Assembly: GCF_027622855.1 (NCBI RefSeq)
Contig: NZ_JAPZVR010000004.1
Coordinates: forward strand, 66,021 to 130,020
Origin: Glycomyces algeriensis
GTDB taxonomy: Bacteria; Actinomycetota; Actinomycetes; Mycobacteriales; Micromonosporaceae
DNA: 64,000 nt
Direction: 5' to 3'
In this document: positions 40,998 to 50,839 of the stretch, piece after piece
Numbering within the stretch: position 1 is the stretch's first letter
How the letters are laid out: each line of letters opens with the position of its first letter
Translations under genes and position numbers: made by a program
The notes under the pieces: model-generated
Database searches by the model: none
What the model saw: the letters and a program-made list of their open reading frames with translations, nothing else
What the model was told of the DNA's origin: nothing

Positions 40998-42157
40998 CAG
41001 GCTCCCTTGAGGACGATCGCGTCGCCCTGGCCGCCGCCGCCGCACAGGCCTGCCGCACCGAGCCGGCCGGGGCCGAGCTGGCGGGCGAGGGTCTGGGCGA
41101 GGCGCGCCCCGGAGGCCCCGATCGGGTGGCCGAGCGCGATCGCGCCGCCCTCGGGGTTCACGCGTTCGAGGTCGACGCCGAGGGTCTCGGCCGAGGCCAG
41201 GACGACGGCGGCGAAGGCCTCGTTCATCTCGACCACGTCGAGGTCCGCGGCCGCGACGCCGGCCATCGCCAGGGCTTTGGCGATCGCATTGGCGGGCTGG
41301 TCGAGCAGCGAGTTGTCGGGCCCGGCCACGGTGGCGTACGCGAGGATCTCGGCGGTCCAGGTCCAGCCGTTCGCGACGGCGGTGGACTTCCTGGCCAGGA
41401 CGAGCGCGGAGGCGCCGTCGGAGATCTGCGAGGCCGTGGCGGCGGTGATGGTGCCGTTCTCCATGAACGCCGGGCGCAGCTGGGCGAGGCCTTCCGCGGT
41501 GGAGTCGGGCCGGACGCCCTCGTCGGCGTCCACGAGCCCCTTGCGGGTCTCGACGGCGGTGATCTCCTCGGCGAGGTGCTCGGCGGCCTTGGCGGCGCGC
41601 TGGTGCGAGTAGGCGGCGAAGGCGTCCTGGTCCTCGCGGGTGATCGAGCGGCCCTTGAGGTGGCGCTCGGTGGACTCGCCCATGGAGATGCCGTCGTAGG
41701 CGTCGGTGAGGCCGTCGTGCGCGAGGTGGTCCAGGAGCACGGCCTCGCCGTACTTGAAGCCGCGGCGCGAGCCGGGCAGCAGGTGCGGGGCGCGGCTCAT
41801 CGACTCCATGCCCCCGGCGACGATGACGTCGGCGGCGCCGCCGCGCAGGAGCTGGTCGGCCAGGCCGACGGCGGTGAGCCCCGAGAGGCAGACCTTGTTG
41901 ACGGACAGGGACGGGATGCTCATGGGCAGCCCGGCCGCGACGGCGGCCTGGCGGGCGGGGTTCTGACCGCATCCGGCGGGCAGCACCTGCCCGAGGATGA
42001 CCTGGTCGACGCGTTCGGGGGCGACCCCGGCGCGCTCGAGTGCGGCTCTGATCGCGGTCCCGGCCAGATCGGTGGCGGGGATGTCGCTGAGCGCGCCGTT
42101 GAAGCGCCCGATGGGTGTCCGGGCACTGGCGAGGATGACGGCGTTGTCGTCGTTCAT
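40997..42157 (-). CDS. Acetyl-CoA C-acetyltransferase (thiolase)
   Basis: A 386-residue thiolase II condensing or cleaving acetoacetyl-CoA. The acyl-accepting Cys is in SVNKVCLSGLTAV (about residue 88). Further motifs are NEAFAAV, GHPIGASGARL (catalytic His) and the C-terminal CGGGGQGDA with the second catalytic Cys. It overlaps meaB and is divergent from the epimerase gene. The same gene set lies next to the polar-growth genes in Streptomyces. Confidence 0.95.
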   Translation of the reverse strand: MNDDNAVILASARTPIGRFNGALSDIPATDLAGTAIRAALERAGVAPERVDQVILGQVLPAGCGQNPARQAAVAAGLPMSIPSLSVNKVCLSGLTAVGLADQLLRGGAADVIVAGGMESMSRAPHLLPGSRRGFKYGEAVLLDHLAHDGLTDAYDGISMGESTERHLKGRSITREDQDAFAAYSHQRAAKAAEHLAEEITAVETRKGLVDADEGVRPDSTAEGLAQLRPAFMENGTITAATASQISDGASALVLARKSTAVANGWTWTAEILAYATVAGPDNSLLDQPANAIAKALAMAGVAAADLDVVEMNEAFAAVVLASAETLGVDLERVNPEGGAIALGHPIGASGARLAQTLARQLGPGRLGAAGLCGGGGQGDAIVLKGA

Positions 42158-42189
42158 GGAGACCTCCGTTGGTCGATACCCTCGATCGT

Positions 42190-42618
42190 ATGACGTTCAC
42201 AGAGGGAATCGGACTGCGGCGCATCGATCACGTCGGGATCGCGGTCCCGGACCTGGATGCGGCCCTGGAGTGGTATGCGGGCGCGCTCGGCGGGACCGAG
42301 GTGCACCGGGAGGTCAACGAGGCGCAGGGGGTGGTCGAGGCGATGGTCGCGTGGCCTGAGGGCGGCGCGCAGGTGCAGCTGCTCGCGCCGCTCGGTGACG
42401 CCTCGCCGATCGCGAAGTTCATCGGGTCGAAGGGGCCGGGACTGCAGCAGCTGGCGTTCACCGTCGCGGACGTCGAGGCGGCGGCGGCCGCACTGCGGGC
42501 GCGCGGGTGCCGGCTCCTTTATGAGGAGGCCCGCCAGGGCACCGCGGGCTCCAAGATCAACTTCGTGCACCCGCGGGACGCCGGGGGCGTCCTGGTCGAA
42601 CTGGTCGAACCGGCATAG
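42190..42618 (+). CDS. mce: Methylmalonyl-CoA epimerase
   Basis: A 142-residue VOC-fold enzyme interconverting 2R- and 2S-methylmalonyl-CoA. Metal ligands are expected in RIDHVGIAVPDLDAAL (His14), AQVQLLAPLG and VLVELVEPA, all present. The core KGPGLQQLAFTV is kept, with LQQLAF where many homologues have a His. The ATG at 42190 has no Shine-Dalgarno; a TACCCT box 7 nt upstream suggests a leaderless message. It is divergent from the thiolase-meaB pair. Confidence 0.92.
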   Translation: MTFTEGIGLRRIDHVGIAVPDLDAALEWYAGALGGTEVHREVNEAQGVVEAMVAWPEGGAQVQLLAPLGDASPIAKFIGSKGPGLQQLAFTVADVEAAAAALRARGCRLLYEEARQGTAGSKINFVHPRDAGGVLVELVEPA

Positions 42619-42846
42619 GGCCCTTGCAGGTCCGCTGTCGGAGGGCGACCGTAGTGCCACGCGCACTGTCGGATAGATGACGTCGTTCGGGTGACACCCG
42701 CCGGACACCGAAACTTCACTGCCGTCGACTTCCGTGTCGTTTCAAGGATTTCGACCGTTTTGCGGCTAGTGTTGCGGGTGGTTCGCCCTCCACAAACCCC
42801 TGACCTTGCTGTCGACATTCGCATTCGCGTCTGCAAGTATTGGTCC

Positions 42847-44046
42847 ATGTCGCAGCAGCCCTCCAGCAGTACCTTTTTCGACAACGACCAATCGGTGCCG
42901 GAATTCCCCGTGCAGTTGCGGGGTTACGACCGGCACCAGGTGGATGAGTTCATCCAGAAGAACCTCGGCAAGCTGAAGCAGACCGAGTCGCAGCGGACCG
43001 AGGCCGAGCAGCGGATGACGGACGCCCAGCGTCGTCTGCGCCAGGCCGAGCAGCGCATCCAGGGTCTCGAGCAGCGCCTCGCCGAGCAGCAGAAGCAGCT
43101 CGAGGAGAACACCCGCCCGACGCTCTCCGGGCTCGGCACCCGGGTCGAGCAGATCCTGCGGCTGGCCGAGGAGCAGGCGAACGAGCACCGCGCCGAGGCC
43201 AAGCGCGAGACCGAGGGCATCCTCTCGGCCGCCCGCCTCGAGTCCCGCGAGATCACCGACGCCGCCCGCGGCGAGGCCGGCTCCCTGAAGCAGAACGCCG
43301 AGCGCGAGGCCAACACCCTCCGCACGCAGGTGGAGCGCGAGGTCGCGGAGCTGCGGACCAACGCCCGCCGCGAGTGCGAGACCCTCCGCGCCGACGCCGA
43401 GCGCGAGACCAAGCAGCTGCGCACCGCCACCGGACACGAAGTGGCCGAGCTCAAGGCCTCCGTCGAGCGCGAGGTCGCGACCCTCCGTGCCACGGCGGAC
43501 CGCGAGATCACCCAGCTGCGCGCCAAGGCCGCCCGCGAGGCCGAGGAGAAGCGCGCCGAGGCCGCGAAGCTCTTCGCCGAGGCGAAGGAGAAGCGCGACA
43601 AGGACCTCCAGGCCCTCGACCTCGAACTGGCCGAGCGCAAGGAGAAGGCCGAGCGCGAGGAGTCCGACCGCCACACCCGCGCGGTCGCCGAGACCCAGAA
43701 GCTCGTGTCCGACGCCGAGAACCGCGCCCGCGACGCCGAAGAGCGCGCCAAGGCCGCGGAGACCCGCGGCGAGGAGAAGCGCTCCGAGGCCGACAACTAC
43801 GCCAGCGAGACCACCGGCAAGGCCAAGAAGGACGCCCAGAAGCTCGTCGCCGACGCGAAGTCCGAGGCCGAGCGGCTGCTGGCGGACGCCAAGTCGGACG
43901 CCGAACGCGTCACGACGGACGCCGAGACCAAGGTGGCCGAGCTCACCGCGAAGCGGGACCAGGTGCAGGAGACCCTGCGCAACCTCAGCGGTCTGGTCAG
44001 CGGCGCCCTTGGTGGCGCCCTTGGGCAGCAGGGCGACGACAAGTAG
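42847..44046 (+). CDS. DivIVA-like coiled-coil protein (Scy-position)
   Basis: A 399-residue cytoskeletal-type protein. A short DivIVA-like N-terminal motif (FPVQLRGYDRHQVDEFIQK, residues about 18-36) precedes a nearly continuous coiled coil rich in Glu, Arg, Ala and Lys to about residue 370. A short Gly-rich end (VSGALGGALGQQ) follows. In Streptomyces the gene between mce and filP is scy, the hyphal-tip scaffold; this copy is much shorter than Scy. I infer a role in polar growth or chromosome/tip organisation. The ATG at 42847 lacks a Shine-Dalgarno. Confidence 0.85.
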   Translation: MSQQPSSSTFFDNDQSVPEFPVQLRGYDRHQVDEFIQKNLGKLKQTESQRTEAEQRMTDAQRRLRQAEQRIQGLEQRLAEQQKQLEENTRPTLSGLGTRVEQILRLAEEQANEHRAEAKRETEGILSAARLESREITDAARGEAGSLKQNAEREANTLRTQVEREVAELRTNARRECETLRADAERETKQLRTATGHEVAELKASVEREVATLRATADREITQLRAKAAREAEEKRAEAAKLFAEAKEKRDKDLQALDLELAERKEKAEREESDRHTRAVAETQKLVSDAENRARDAEERAKAAETRGEEKRSEADNYASETTGKAKKDAQKLVADAKSEAERLLADAKSDAERVTTDAETKVAELTAKRDQVQETLRNLSGLVSGALGGALGQQGDDK

Positions 44047-44220
44047 AAAAACAGGACGACAAGTAAACCTGGCGAATCCGCGTTACCGTCGAAGTCTGCG
44101 ACAGTGAAGAATGATCGCAGGCGTAGGTCGACGGTGGAGGAACCACAGCTTCGGCCGCGTCCCGTCACATCCGGTCCCTTGCCGGACGTGGCGGGACGCG
44201 GCTTACGTGAGGATGAGGGT

Positions 44221-46044
44221 ATGGCGCGTGAAGACAGACTGGACGACTCGGAACTGCTGACCGGATTCAACGAGGGTGGACCCGTCGAGTACGAGTTCGA
44301 GACCGCCTTGCGCGGATACGACAAGGGACAGGTCAAGCGGTTCCTGCAGCAGATGCAGCTCCAGATGGACACCCTCGCCGGTGAACGGGCGGAAGCGGTC
44401 GCGCAGATCGACCGGCTGGTCATCCAGATCCAGCAGCTCCAGGCCCAGATCCAGGAGCTCAGGCGCCGCAGTGCCGCGGGCGACAAGGCCTCGTACCGGC
44501 ACCTGGGCGTGCGGATCGAGCACATGCTCACCCTCGCGGAGGAGCAGGCCGAGGAGATCAAGGCCAACGCCCACGCGCAGACCCAGCATCTGCACCACCA
44601 CGCGGACAATCGCCTCCGCGAGGCCGAGGCGCAGATCGAGCAGGCCCGCAAGGACTTCGAGACCACGCTGAAGGCGCGCCGGGCCGCCGCCGAGAAGGCC
44701 GAGGCCGACCGGCGCGCGATCATCGACGCCGAGATCAACAAGCGCGCCCGCGAAGCGCAGGCCATGGTGGACCAGGCCAAGGAGCGCGCCGCGGCACTGG
44801 TGGCCGAGGCCGAGCAGGACGCCGAGAACAAGCGCGCCGCGGCTGACGAGCAGACCCGGCAGCTGGTCGCTCACGTCGAGCGCCTCCGCGCCGAGGCCCA
44901 GCAGCTCAAGGACGACGCCGCCCTCGCGTCCGAGCAGGCCATCACCGAGGCCCGCGAGAAGGCCGACCGGATCTCCGCCGAAGCGGAGGCCGAGGCCGAG
45001 CGCAAGCGCGCCGAGCACGAGGCCGAGCTGCGGGACCTGCGCACCGAGGCCGTCGAGAACCTCGAGAAGTTCAAGCAGGAGACCGAGACGTTCGCGCAGG
45101 CCGTCCGCACCGAAGCCGAGAACGAGGCCATGCGCGTACGGGCCGAGGCCGCCGACAACGCGACCCTGAGCCGCACCGAGGCCGCCGACGAGGCCAAGCG
45201 GCTCCGCCTCGACGCCCAGCGTCGCCTGGAGGAGGCCGAGGCCGAAGCGCTGCGGCTCAACACCGAGACCGAGGAGAAGGTCGCCAAGCTCACCGCCGAG
45301 GCCGCAGAGGCCGCCCGCATGGAGCGCGAGGCCGCCGAGGCGAGCGCGCTGCGGCTGGCCGAGGAGACCGAGCGCGAGACCCAGCGCCTGCGCGAGGAGG
45401 CGGCCGACGCGTCCCGCAAGGAGCGCAAAGCCGCCGAGGTCGCGGCCCGCAAGCTCAACGAGGAGACCGCGGCCGAGACGGCCCGCCTGCGCGAGCAGGC
45501 CGCCGCCGAGGCCGAGCGGGTCACCGCCGAAGCCGCCGCGGAGGCCGCGAAGCTGCGCGAGAACGCCGACCGGGCGAGGATCGCGGCAGAGTCCGAAGTG
45601 GAGCGCGCCCGCACCCAGCTGGCCGAGATCGAGGCCGAGCGCGAGCGGCTGCTCGCCGAGGCCAGGGCTGAGGCCGAGCTCATCCTCGAAGCGGCCGGCC
45701 GGGAGGCCGAGCAGATCCGCTCCGAGCGCGACCACTACGTGACCGAGGCCGAGAAGAAGGCCGAGAACGCGAAGCGCCGCGCCGAGGAGCTCTCCAAGAG
45801 CGCCAAGCAGACCGCGCGGCGCGACTCCGAGGCGATCCTGGCCACGGCCCGCGCGCAGGCGAGGAAGCTCATCGAAGAGGCCCGCGCGGCCCGCTCCGAG
45901 GAGCCCCCGAAGGCGGCCGAGCCGGTCGTGCCGGAGGCGCCCGTCGCGGAGACCGCAGTGAACAAGCCGACCAACGGCCGCAAGCGGCCCCAGGGCGGCG
46001 GCAAGCAGACCAGCGAAGCGGCCGAGAGGGTCTCGTCCTCCTAA
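44221..46044 (+). CDS. DivIVA/FilP-like long coiled-coil protein
   Basis: A 607-residue protein. A DivIVA-type start (FETALRGYDKGQVKRFL, about residues 26-42) leads into a very long Glu/Ala/Arg coiled coil from about 45 to 550. The last 50 residues are a Pro/Lys/Gly-rich disordered tail. Periodic AEAE/EAER blocks suggest filament formation as for FilP/intermediate-filament-like proteins. The ATG at 44221 follows GAGGATGAGGGT; an in-frame GTG at 44104 would add 39 residues. It is paired with the preceding coiled-coil gene after a 174-bp gap, in Streptomyces scy-filP context. Confidence 0.85.
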   Translation: MAREDRLDDSELLTGFNEGGPVEYEFETALRGYDKGQVKRFLQQMQLQMDTLAGERAEAVAQIDRLVIQIQQLQAQIQELRRRSAAGDKASYRHLGVRIEHMLTLAEEQAEEIKANAHAQTQHLHHHADNRLREAEAQIEQARKDFETTLKARRAAAEKAEADRRAIIDAEINKRAREAQAMVDQAKERAAALVAEAEQDAENKRAAADEQTRQLVAHVERLRAEAQQLKDDAALASEQAITEAREKADRISAEAEAEAERKRAEHEAELRDLRTEAVENLEKFKQETETFAQAVRTEAENEAMRVRAEAADNATLSRTEAADEAKRLRLDAQRRLEEAEAEALRLNTETEEKVAKLTAEAAEAARMEREAAEASALRLAEETERETQRLREEAADASRKERKAAEVAARKLNEETAAETARLREQAAAEAERVTAEAAAEAAKLRENADRARIAAESEVERARTQLAEIEAERERLLAEARAEAELILEAAGREAEQIRSERDHYVTEAEKKAENAKRRAEELSKSAKQTARRDSEAILATARAQARKLIEEARAARSEEPPKAAEPVVPEAPVAETAVNKPTNGRKRPQGGGKQTSEAAERVSSS

Positions 46045-46056
46045 GCCGCTGAAGCG

Positions 46057-46100
46057 AACGAAAGGGCCCGGTGCGGACATCCGCACCGGGCCCTTTCGTT
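46057..46100 (+). terminator. Strong terminator after the coiled-coil genes
   Basis: A perfect stem of about 20 bp: gaacgaaagggcccggtgcg side at 46057-46078, mirrored at 46081-46100. Separated by only about 3 nt of loop, it lies 13 bp after the stop codon. Confidence 0.85.
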
Positions 46101-46107
46101 TACCGTC

Positions 46108-46236
46108 GGCTCCCGGCTCCCGGCTCCCGGCTCCCGGCTCCCGGCTCCCGGCTCCCGGCTCCCGGCTCCCGGCTCCCGGCTCCCGGCTCCCGGCTCCCGG
46201 CTCCCGGCTCCCGGCTCCCGGCTCCCGGCTCCCGGC
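46108..46236. repeat. Heptamer tandem repeat (GGCTCCC)n
   Basis: Eighteen perfect copies of GGCTCCC immediately after the terminator of the coiled-coil gene, in the gap before the convergent sugar transporter. It has the same period as the array at 16.5 kb but a different unit. Confidence 0.95.
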
Positions 46237-46378
46237 AACGAGTATCGCTCACGTCTTGTTCGACAGCGGCATCTTGTCGGACCCGTATGGGAGGGTGTCC
46301 TTTTCACTGGTAGTGGTGAAGGTGGGACTGGGCGGGTACCCGGGGCCACCCGTACGCCCGCCGGCGGCCGAACGCGAA

Positions 46379-46410
46379 GGGGCCCGCGGCGCATACGCGC
46401 TGCGGGCCCC
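46379..46410 (-). terminator. Terminator of the sugar ABC transporter operon
   Basis: ggggcccgc (46379-46387) pairs with gcgggcccc (46402-46410), just 3' of the mmsB stop codon. Confidence 0.65.
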
Positions 46411-46430
46411 TCAGTGTCGCCTTGGAGCGG

Positions 46431-47762
46431 CTACGAGATGTCCTTGTCACTCGTGGTCGCGTCGAGCGTGCCGGCCTTGGTGGGCTCCTTGTCGGTGCCC
46501 TCCTTGGCCCTGCGCTTCGCGTCGCCCGAACCGCCCGCGGTGGTGCCGACGATCGGCGGCATCAGGCCGCCGCCGGTGGCGCGCTTCTTGTTCCAGACGT
46601 CGAACAGGACCGCCGCGAGGACGACCAGGCCCAGGATGATCTGGACCGTGTCGGTCGCGATGCCGAGGACCTGCATGCCCTGGCGCAGGACGCCCATCAC
46701 GAGACCACCGATGACCGCACCGATGATGGTGCCGACGCCGCCGGTGACCGAGGCGCCGCCGATGAACGAGGCCGCGATGGCGTCGAGCTCGAACGCGTTG
46801 CCCGCGCCCGGCGTCGCCGCGTGCAGGCGGGCGGTCACGATGACGCCCGCGAGGCCCGCCAGCGCGCCCATGATCACGAAGACGAAGAACGTCGTCTGCT
46901 TGGTCTTGACGCCCGAGAGCATCGCGGCCTTCTCGTTCCCGCCGCCCGCGTAGACGTGGCGGCCGAACACGGTGCGGTTCGCGATGAACGTGAACAGCAG
47001 GACCAGGCCCAGCAGGATCCAGCCGATGATCGGCAGGCCCTTGTACGAGTAGAACGTGTACGCGGCGGCGAGCATGACGGCGGCGATCGCCGCGGTCTTG
47101 ATCACCCAGGTCGTCGAGGAGGAGGCGGCGATGCCGGCCTTCACCTGGCGGCTGCGGCTGCGCACCGAGAAGTACACGAACAGAGCCGCGCCCACGACGC
47201 CCACCACGAGGGTCGGCACCCGGAGGTCGACGCCCATGAACTGGTAGCCGGAGGCGAGCTCGTTGAAGGTGCCGGTGGTGCCCTTGGTCTCCGCGTCCAG
47301 GGCCTTGAGGGTCAGGCCGCGGAAGATGAGCATGCCCGCGAGGGTCACGATGAACGCGGGGATGCGCACGTACGCGATCCAGAACGCCTGCCAGACGCCG
47401 ATCGCGGCGCCGAGGGCCACGGCGAAGAGCACCGCGACGTACCAGGGCCAGCCCCAGTCGGAGAGCGCGATCGCCGACATGGCGCCGCAGAACGCCAGCA
47501 CGGAGCCGACCGACAGGTCGATGTGGCCGTTGACGATGACCAGCATCATCCCGATCGCGAGGATCAGGATGTACGAGTTCTGCAGGATCACGTTCGTGAT
47601 GTTCAGCGGCGTGATGAAGTTTTCGTTCTGCAGGGTCACGTTGAGGACCTGGAACAGGATCATGATCAGCACCAGGGCGATGATCATGCCGTAGGCGCGC
47701 AGGTTGATGTTGCGCACTGCCGAGAGGAAGCTCGGCCGGGTCTTGGTCGGGACGGTGGTCAT
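46431..47762 (-). CDS. mmsB: Multiple-monosaccharide ABC transporter permease
   Basis: A 443-residue inner-membrane permease of the BPD_transp_2 (RbsC/XylH) type with about ten hydrophobic segments. Family motifs are [19 protein letters not shown] near residue 80 and [15 protein letters not shown] near 138. [22 protein letters not shown] near residue 330 is the cytoplasmic loop that contacts the ATPase. Its start overlaps mmsA by 4 bp. A charged tail of about 50 residues ends it. Likely substrates are xylose, arabinose, galactose or similar sugars. Confidence 0.94.
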   Translation of the reverse strand: MTTVPTKTRPSFLSAVRNINLRAYGMIIALVLIMILFQVLNVTLQNENFITPLNITNVILQNSYILILAIGMMLVIVNGHIDLSVGSVLAFCGAMSAIALSDWGWPWYVAVLFAVALGAAIGVWQAFWIAYVRIPAFIVTLAGMLIFRGLTLKALDAETKGTTGTFNELASGYQFMGVDLRVPTLVVGVVGAALFVYFSVRSRSRQVKAGIAASSSTTWVIKTAAIAAVMLAAAYTFYSYKGLPIIGWILLGLVLLFTFIANRTVFGRHVYAGGGNEKAAMLSGVKTKQTTFFVFVIMGALAGLAGVIVTARLHAATPGAGNAFELDAIAASFIGGASVTGGVGTIIGAVIGGLVMGVLRQGMQVLGIATDTVQIILGLVVLAAVLFDVWNKKRATGGGLMPPIVGTTAGGSGDAKRRAKEGTDKEPTKAGTLDATTSDKDIS

Positions 47763-49312
47763 TGGCGTTGCTCTTCTCCCCCGCTGGCGGTCTCAAGGGT
47801 CATGAGACGCATCAGCTCTTCCTGTGTGGCGTTGGCCCGGTCGACCTGACCGGTGATGTGGCCGGCGCTCATCGCATAGATGCGGTCGCACATGCCGAGC
47901 AGCTCTGGCAGTTCGGAGGAGATCATGAGAACTCCCTTGCCCTGGTCGACCAGCTTGTGGATCAGCTCGTAGATCTCGTACTTGGCGCCGACGTCGATGC
48001 CTCGCGTCGGCTCGTCGAGGATGAGCAGCTCGGGTTCGGTGAAGACCCACTTCCCGAGCACGACCTTCTGCTGGTTGCCGCCGGACAGGTTGCCGGCGAG
48101 CGAGTAGACCGACGGCGCTTTGACGCCGAACTCGACGCGCAGGCGTTCGGAGACCGCGTTGACCTTGTCCTGGTCGACGACGCCGCGCGTGGAGAGCCGG
48201 TCGAGCCCGGGGAGGGTGAAGTTCTCCCGCAGGTCGTAGTCGAGGTGCAGGCCGTAGTGCTTGCGGTCCTCGGTGGCGTAGGCCAGGCCGGCCTCGATGG
48301 CCTCGGGGACGTTGCGGGCGTGGAGCCGCTTGCCGTCCATCGTGGCCTCGCCGGTGATGTTCGAGCCCCAGCTGCGGCCGAAGACGCTCATCGCGAACTC
48401 GGTGCGGCCGGCGCCCATGAGCCCTGCCAGGCCGACGATCTCGCCGCGGGCGACGTTGAGCGACGCCTTGTTGACGATCACCCTGTCGCGCTGCTCCGGG
48501 TGGTACACCGTCCAGTCGTTGACCTCGAAGAAGACCTTGCCGATCTTCGGTTCGTGCGGCGGGTACAGGTGCTCGAGGTCGCGGCCGACCATGGACTTGA
48601 TGAGCCGGTCCTCGGTGACGGCGCCGGCGTCGGTCTCCATGGTCTCGATCGACTGGCCGTCGCGCAGCACGGTGATCCGGTCGGCGACCGACAAGACCTC
48701 TCCCAGCTTGTGGGAGATGATGATGCTGGTGACGCCCTCCTCGCGGAGCTGGCGGAGCAGCTCCAGGAGGTTCTCGGAGTCGGAGTCGTTGAGCGCGGCG
48801 GTCGGCTCGTCCAGGATCAGGAGCTTGACGTCCTTGGACAGGGCCTTGGCGATCTCGACGAGCTGCTGCTTGCCCACGCCGATCTTCTCGACCAGCGTGG
48901 CCGGGTTGTCGTGGAGGCCGACCTTCTGCATGAGGCGGGCGGCCTCGGTGTTGGTGCGGTCCCAGGAGATGACGCCGCCGCGCTTGCGCTCGTTGCCGAG
49001 GAAGATGTTCTCGGCGATGGAGAGCTCCCCGACGAGGGCGAGCTCCTGGTGGATGATGACGACGCCGGCGGCTTCGGAGTCGCGGATGTTCTTGAACTGG
49101 GCGGGCTCGCCGTCGAACTCGATCTCGCCGTCGAAGTCCCCGTAGGCGTATACGCCCGACAGGATCTTCATCAGCGTCGACTTGCCGGCGCCGTTCTCGC
49201 CGACGAGTGCGTGGATCGTGGCCCGCTTGACCCCCAATGCGACCCCGGACAGTGCGAGCACGCCCGGGAACCGCTTGGTGATCCCCCGCATTCGGAGGAT
49301 GTCTTCAGACAT
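47759..49312 (-). CDS. mmsA: Multiple-monosaccharide ABC transporter ATPase
   Basis: A 517-residue protein with two fused ATP-binding cassettes. The N-terminal half has Walker [15 protein letters not shown], signature [15 protein letters not shown] and Walker [12 protein letters not shown]. The C-terminal half has the degenerate Walker A-like [12 protein letters not shown], signature [14 protein letters not shown] and [14 protein letters not shown]. This arrangement is typical of the RbsA/MmsA family. It lies between chvE (100 bp upstream) and mmsB (4-bp overlap). Confidence 0.96.
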   Translation of the reverse strand: MSEDILRMRGITKRFPGVLALSGVALGVKRATIHALVGENGAGKSTLMKILSGVYAYGDFDGEIEFDGEPAQFKNIRDSEAAGVVIIHQELALVGELSIAENIFLGNERKRGGVISWDRTNTEAARLMQKVGLHDNPATLVEKIGVGKQQLVEIAKALSKDVKLLILDEPTAALNDSDSENLLELLRQLREEGVTSIIISHKLGEVLSVADRITVLRDGQSIETMETDAGAVTEDRLIKSMVGRDLEHLYPPHEPKIGKVFFEVNDWTVYHPEQRDRVIVNKASLNVARGEIVGLAGLMGAGRTEFAMSVFGRSWGSNITGEATMDGKRLHARNVPEAIEAGLAYATEDRKHYGLHLDYDLRENFTLPGLDRLSTRGVVDQDKVNAVSERLRVEFGVKAPSVYSLAGNLSGGNQQKVVLGKWVFTEPELLILDEPTRGIDVGAKYEIYELIHKLVDQGKGVLMISSELPELLGMCDRIYAMSAGHITGQVDRANATQEELMRLMTLETASGGEEQRQ

Positions 49313-49412
49313 TGCTTCGTCCCATTTTGAAAGATTGGACTGCTCTGGGGAGAGGTTCAGGGACGCCCATGGCGGGCAGGGCGTCCCTGAGAGAAAGGTC
49401 TGGCGGTGACCG

Positions 49413-50498
49413 TTAGGCCAGCTCTTCGGCCTCGATGTAGCCGGAGTCGACGACGATCTCCTGGTAGTTGTTCACGTCCACGCTGACCGGCTCCAGCAGG
49501 TAGGCCGGGACGACCTTGTTGCCGTTGTCGTAGGTGTCGGTGTCGTTGACCTCGGGGTCCTTGCCGTCGAGGACCGCGACGACCATGTCGACCGTGGTGG
49601 CCGCGAGCTCGCGGGTGTCCTTGTAGACGGTCATCGACTGCAGGCCGTCGATGATGTACTTCACGGACTCGACCTCGGCGTCCTGGCCGGTGATGACGGG
49701 CATCGTGGTGTAGCCGTTGCCCTGGAGCGAGGCGATGATGCCGCGGCTGATGCCGTCGTAGGGCGAGAGCACCGCGTCGACCTGGGAGCCGTCGTTGTAG
49801 AAGTTGGACAGGATGTTGTCCATGCGCTCCTGCGCGACGGCGCCGTCCCAGTTCTCGGTGGCGATCTGCTCGAGCGTGGTCTGGCCGGACTTCACCACGA
49901 GCTGGCCGCCGGTGACGTAGGGCTCGAGGACCTCCCAGGCGCCGCCGAAGAAGTACTTGGTGTTGTTATCGGTCAACGCCCCAGCGAAGAGCTCGATGTT
50001 GAACGGGCCGGGCTGGTTGGCGAGGTCGAGGGCCTCGACGATGTAGGTGCCCTGCAGCGTGCCGACCTTGGTGTTGTCGAACGACGCGTAGTAGTCGACG
50101 TCCGGCGTGTCAAGGATGAGGCGGTCGTAAGCGATGACCGTGATGTCCTGGCCCTTGGCCTGGGCGAGGACGCCGCTGAGCGACTTGTTGTCGATCGCGG
50201 CGATGACGAGGACGTCCACGTTCTGGCCGACCATGGTCTCGATGGCGCTGACCTGGTCGGCGGCGACGTCGTTCGAGTACTGGAGGGTGACTTCGTAGCC
50301 CTCGTCCTCGAATGCGGCCTTCAGGTTGTCACCGTCAAGGATCCAGCGCTCGGAGGTCTTGGTCGGCATCGCGATGCCGACCTTCTTGCCGCCCGAGCCG
50401 TCGCCGCCGCCGTCTTCAGAGGCGCAGGCGGAAGCGACCATGGCGACTGCGGCCGCGCCGATGGTTCCGGTCATCAGGTGTCGTCGGTTGACGTTCAT
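49413..50498 (-). CDS. chvE: Multiple-monosaccharide-binding lipoprotein
   Basis: A 361-residue periplasmic-binding-type lipoprotein. It has an Arg-Arg N-terminus, a hydrophobic stretch and a lipobox around VASACAS (Cys near residue 25). A short Gly/Asp-rich linker leads to the type I sugar-binding fold: [50 protein letters not shown] and [11 protein letters not shown]. The start ATG at 50498 has AAGGAG upstream. It heads the transporter operon; ChvE/GguA-type proteins bind several aldoses. Confidence 0.95.
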   Translation of the reverse strand: MNVNRRHLMTGTIGAAAVAMVASACASEDGGGDGSGGKKVGIAMPTKTSERWILDGDNLKAAFEDEGYEVTLQYSNDVAADQVSAIETMVGQNVDVLVIAAIDNKSLSGVLAQAKGQDITVIAYDRLILDTPDVDYYASFDNTKVGTLQGTYIVEALDLANQPGPFNIELFAGALTDNNTKYFFGGAWEVLEPYVTGGQLVVKSGQTTLEQIATENWDGAVAQERMDNILSNFYNDGSQVDAVLSPYDGISRGIIASLQGNGYTTMPVITGQDAEVESVKYIIDGLQSMTVYKDTRELAATTVDMVVAVLDGKDPEVNDTDTYDNGNKVVPAYLLEPVSVDVNNYQEIVVDSGYIEAEELA

Positions 50499-50839
50499 CT
50501 GCTTAGTACTCCTTCGTACCGGGCGGTGCCGGTGCACGACCGACGACGCCCTGGGGTCAAGACGGATTCGATAGTTCAACGTTTTTCCACAACCGTCAAC
50601 AGCGGATGCGTCTCGTGTCCGAATCGTTGCTTTCCAGTTTCGACGAATTCCGACACTCGGCTCCCTCGCGGCACATCGAACCCGTGACGCCTCAATGAAA
50701 ATGACTGTGGGTATCCTCTTGCTCACCCGATCGTCCCACATCCCTACGGCCGACTACCACTCGACCGATCGGATGGGTTAGCCTCACATTTAGTGCCAAA
50801 TCACGACACCGAACAGCTGACCCCCCGGAGGAGGTGAGG
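50499..50839. other. Divergent promoter region, chvE and pseudokinase
   Basis: About 340 bp. Near 50565-50605 there is a relatively AT-rich segment; on the minus strand GTTGACGG and CGTTGAAC occur 20 bp apart, a possible regulator half-site pair or -35 region for chvE. GGAGGAGGTGAGG directly precedes the pseudokinase start. No RNA motif seen. Confidence 0.35.

Noticed and set aside
37296-41612. Very long plus-strand open frame antisense to valS, meaB and thiolase
   Set aside because: At this GC content the complement of real genes stays open by codon bias. The translation is Arg/His/Val-monotone, has no domain, and the minus strand holds well-conserved genes.
40077-42224. Single 715-residue fusion protein covering thiolase and meaB
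   Set aside because: The first part reads thiolase out of frame. The real genes are separate with a TGATG overlap at 40997.
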